This document shows positions 6,116 to 6,540 of a stretch of DNA of 6,540 nucleotides, one piece after another. Source of the stretch: Bacillota bacterium (GTDB lineage: Bacteria > Bacillota > Bacilli > Alicyclobacillales > Alicyclobacillaceae); NCBI GenBank assembly GCA_021816665.1, contig JAKAXI010000112.1, positions 1 to 6,540 of the forward strand, given 5' to 3'. Both the position numbers and the translations under genes were made by a program. The notes beneath the pieces were generated by a model. It saw nothing but the letters and a program-made list of their open reading frames with translations, was not told the DNA's origin and did not search any database. Numbering within the stretch: the stretch's first letter is position 1; the number at the start of each line of letters is the position of its first letter.

Positions 6116-6540
6116 TCAACCATGCCCGGGCGGGGGGGTACTGTCCGCGGCTACGGTGTTGTCGGACGCGGTCTGTTCACGGTGCGCCCCAGCGCGCCGG
6201 CGCCCCCAAGCGGCAGCCAGAAATCTTCTCGGAAACCGACCGTTGCCGAGTCCATACCACTTTGCGAAGTACAGAATAAGAATGGCGAGAGCTCCGAAAA
6301 AAAAGTCTGTACCGCTAGTCATCGTCATAATCATCTTTCTCGCAATCGCAAAGATGAGGATGTCGACCACTAGGTGAGGGTCTCGCTTGATCAACATCAT
6401 CGCAACTTCCAGGCCGATCAAATAGAGCAGACCTTGATCGAGAAACTGCTGGAAGTTGTGGCTGCTAGTCACAGACAGCATGCCGTACAAGCTCGCGACC
6501 ATCATCGCACCCGCTCCGACCACAGCGGGGATCAAGAGCA
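6116..6540 (-). CDS. PsiE-family membrane protein, 5'-truncated by window edge
   Basis: This is the C-terminal part of a small polytopic membrane protein. The visible 139 residues begin at a TTG (6535) that is more likely an internal Leu than a start, because the frame continues to the edge. Four hydrophobic segments are visible, the first incomplete: residues 1-22, 28-49, 54-72 and 76-96. A 43-residue Arg/Ala/Pro-rich tail follows. The stretch LLYLIGLEVAMMLIKRDPH, then DILIFAIARKMIM, matches in layout the PsiE family of phosphate-starvation-inducible proteins: a helix ending in a Glu, a short charged loop, then a helix ending in Arg. The biochemical role of PsiE is not established even in E. 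coli. Family assignment rests on pattern and topology, so it is moderate. Stop TGA at 6118-6116 abuts the shared hairpin. Confidence 0.62.
   Translation of the reverse strand, partial: LLIPAVVGAGAMMVASLYGMLSVTSSHNFQQFLDQGLLYLIGLEVAMMLIKRDPHLVVDILIFAIARKMIMTMTSGTDFFFGALAILILYFAKWYGLGNGRFPRRFLAAAWGRRRAGAHREQTASDNTVAADSTPPPGHG

Noticed and set aside
6105..6377. + strand frames at the right end
   Set aside because: They lie antisense to the PsiE-like gene, whose hydrophobic segments and family pattern are far more convincing.

Overview
The window fits a moderately GC-rich monoderm Firmicute, most likely an Alicyclobacillaceae-like Bacillus relative. The basis is strong Shine-Dalgarno sequences, frequent GTG starts, an RND permease of the SwrC/HAE1 type with no adaptor or outer-membrane gene beside it, and a PsiE-like membrane protein. 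The placement is inference from style and gene content, not from a marker gene.

Layout from left to right. (1) An ApbE-type FAD:protein FMN transferase on the + strand, best started at GTG 58, ends at 1092. (2) Positions 1093-1884 hold no convincing gene. Most of this gap is a very regular array of 13 palindromic cores, CGCCANNNTGGCG. Ten are perfect and three have one mismatch. They sit on a 40/41-bp lattice that closes with a 28-bp step at each end. Two short repeat pairs flank the array, and a dyad lies just past the end of the RND gene. (3) A 1219-residue RND efflux permease on the - strand (5544 to 1885) points towards apbE, so the array lies between two convergent 3' ends. (4) Positions 5545-5894 are an upstream region between divergent genes. 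It holds an operator-like dyad, two TTGACA repeats, a GGAGG-led 13-codon reading frame that overlaps a 42-codon frame at ATGA, and a strong hairpin across that overlap. (5) A 56-residue orphan protein on the + strand (5895-6065) has a clear ribosome binding site. (6) A hairpin at 6081-6111 separates it from (7) a convergent PsiE-family membrane protein on the - strand that runs off the right edge.

The genes do not form one pathway. ApbE attaches FMN to redox proteins and probably belongs to an operon that begins left of the window. The RND pump and the PsiE-like protein are membrane proteins, and the 56-aa protein is unassigned. The palindrome array is the most unusual element. Its core is well conserved, its spacing is conserved to within 1 bp and nearly mirror-symmetric, and the intervening 27-28 bp are all different. 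That pattern suggests an ordered set of protein-binding sites rather than a CRISPR array or a simple tandem duplication.
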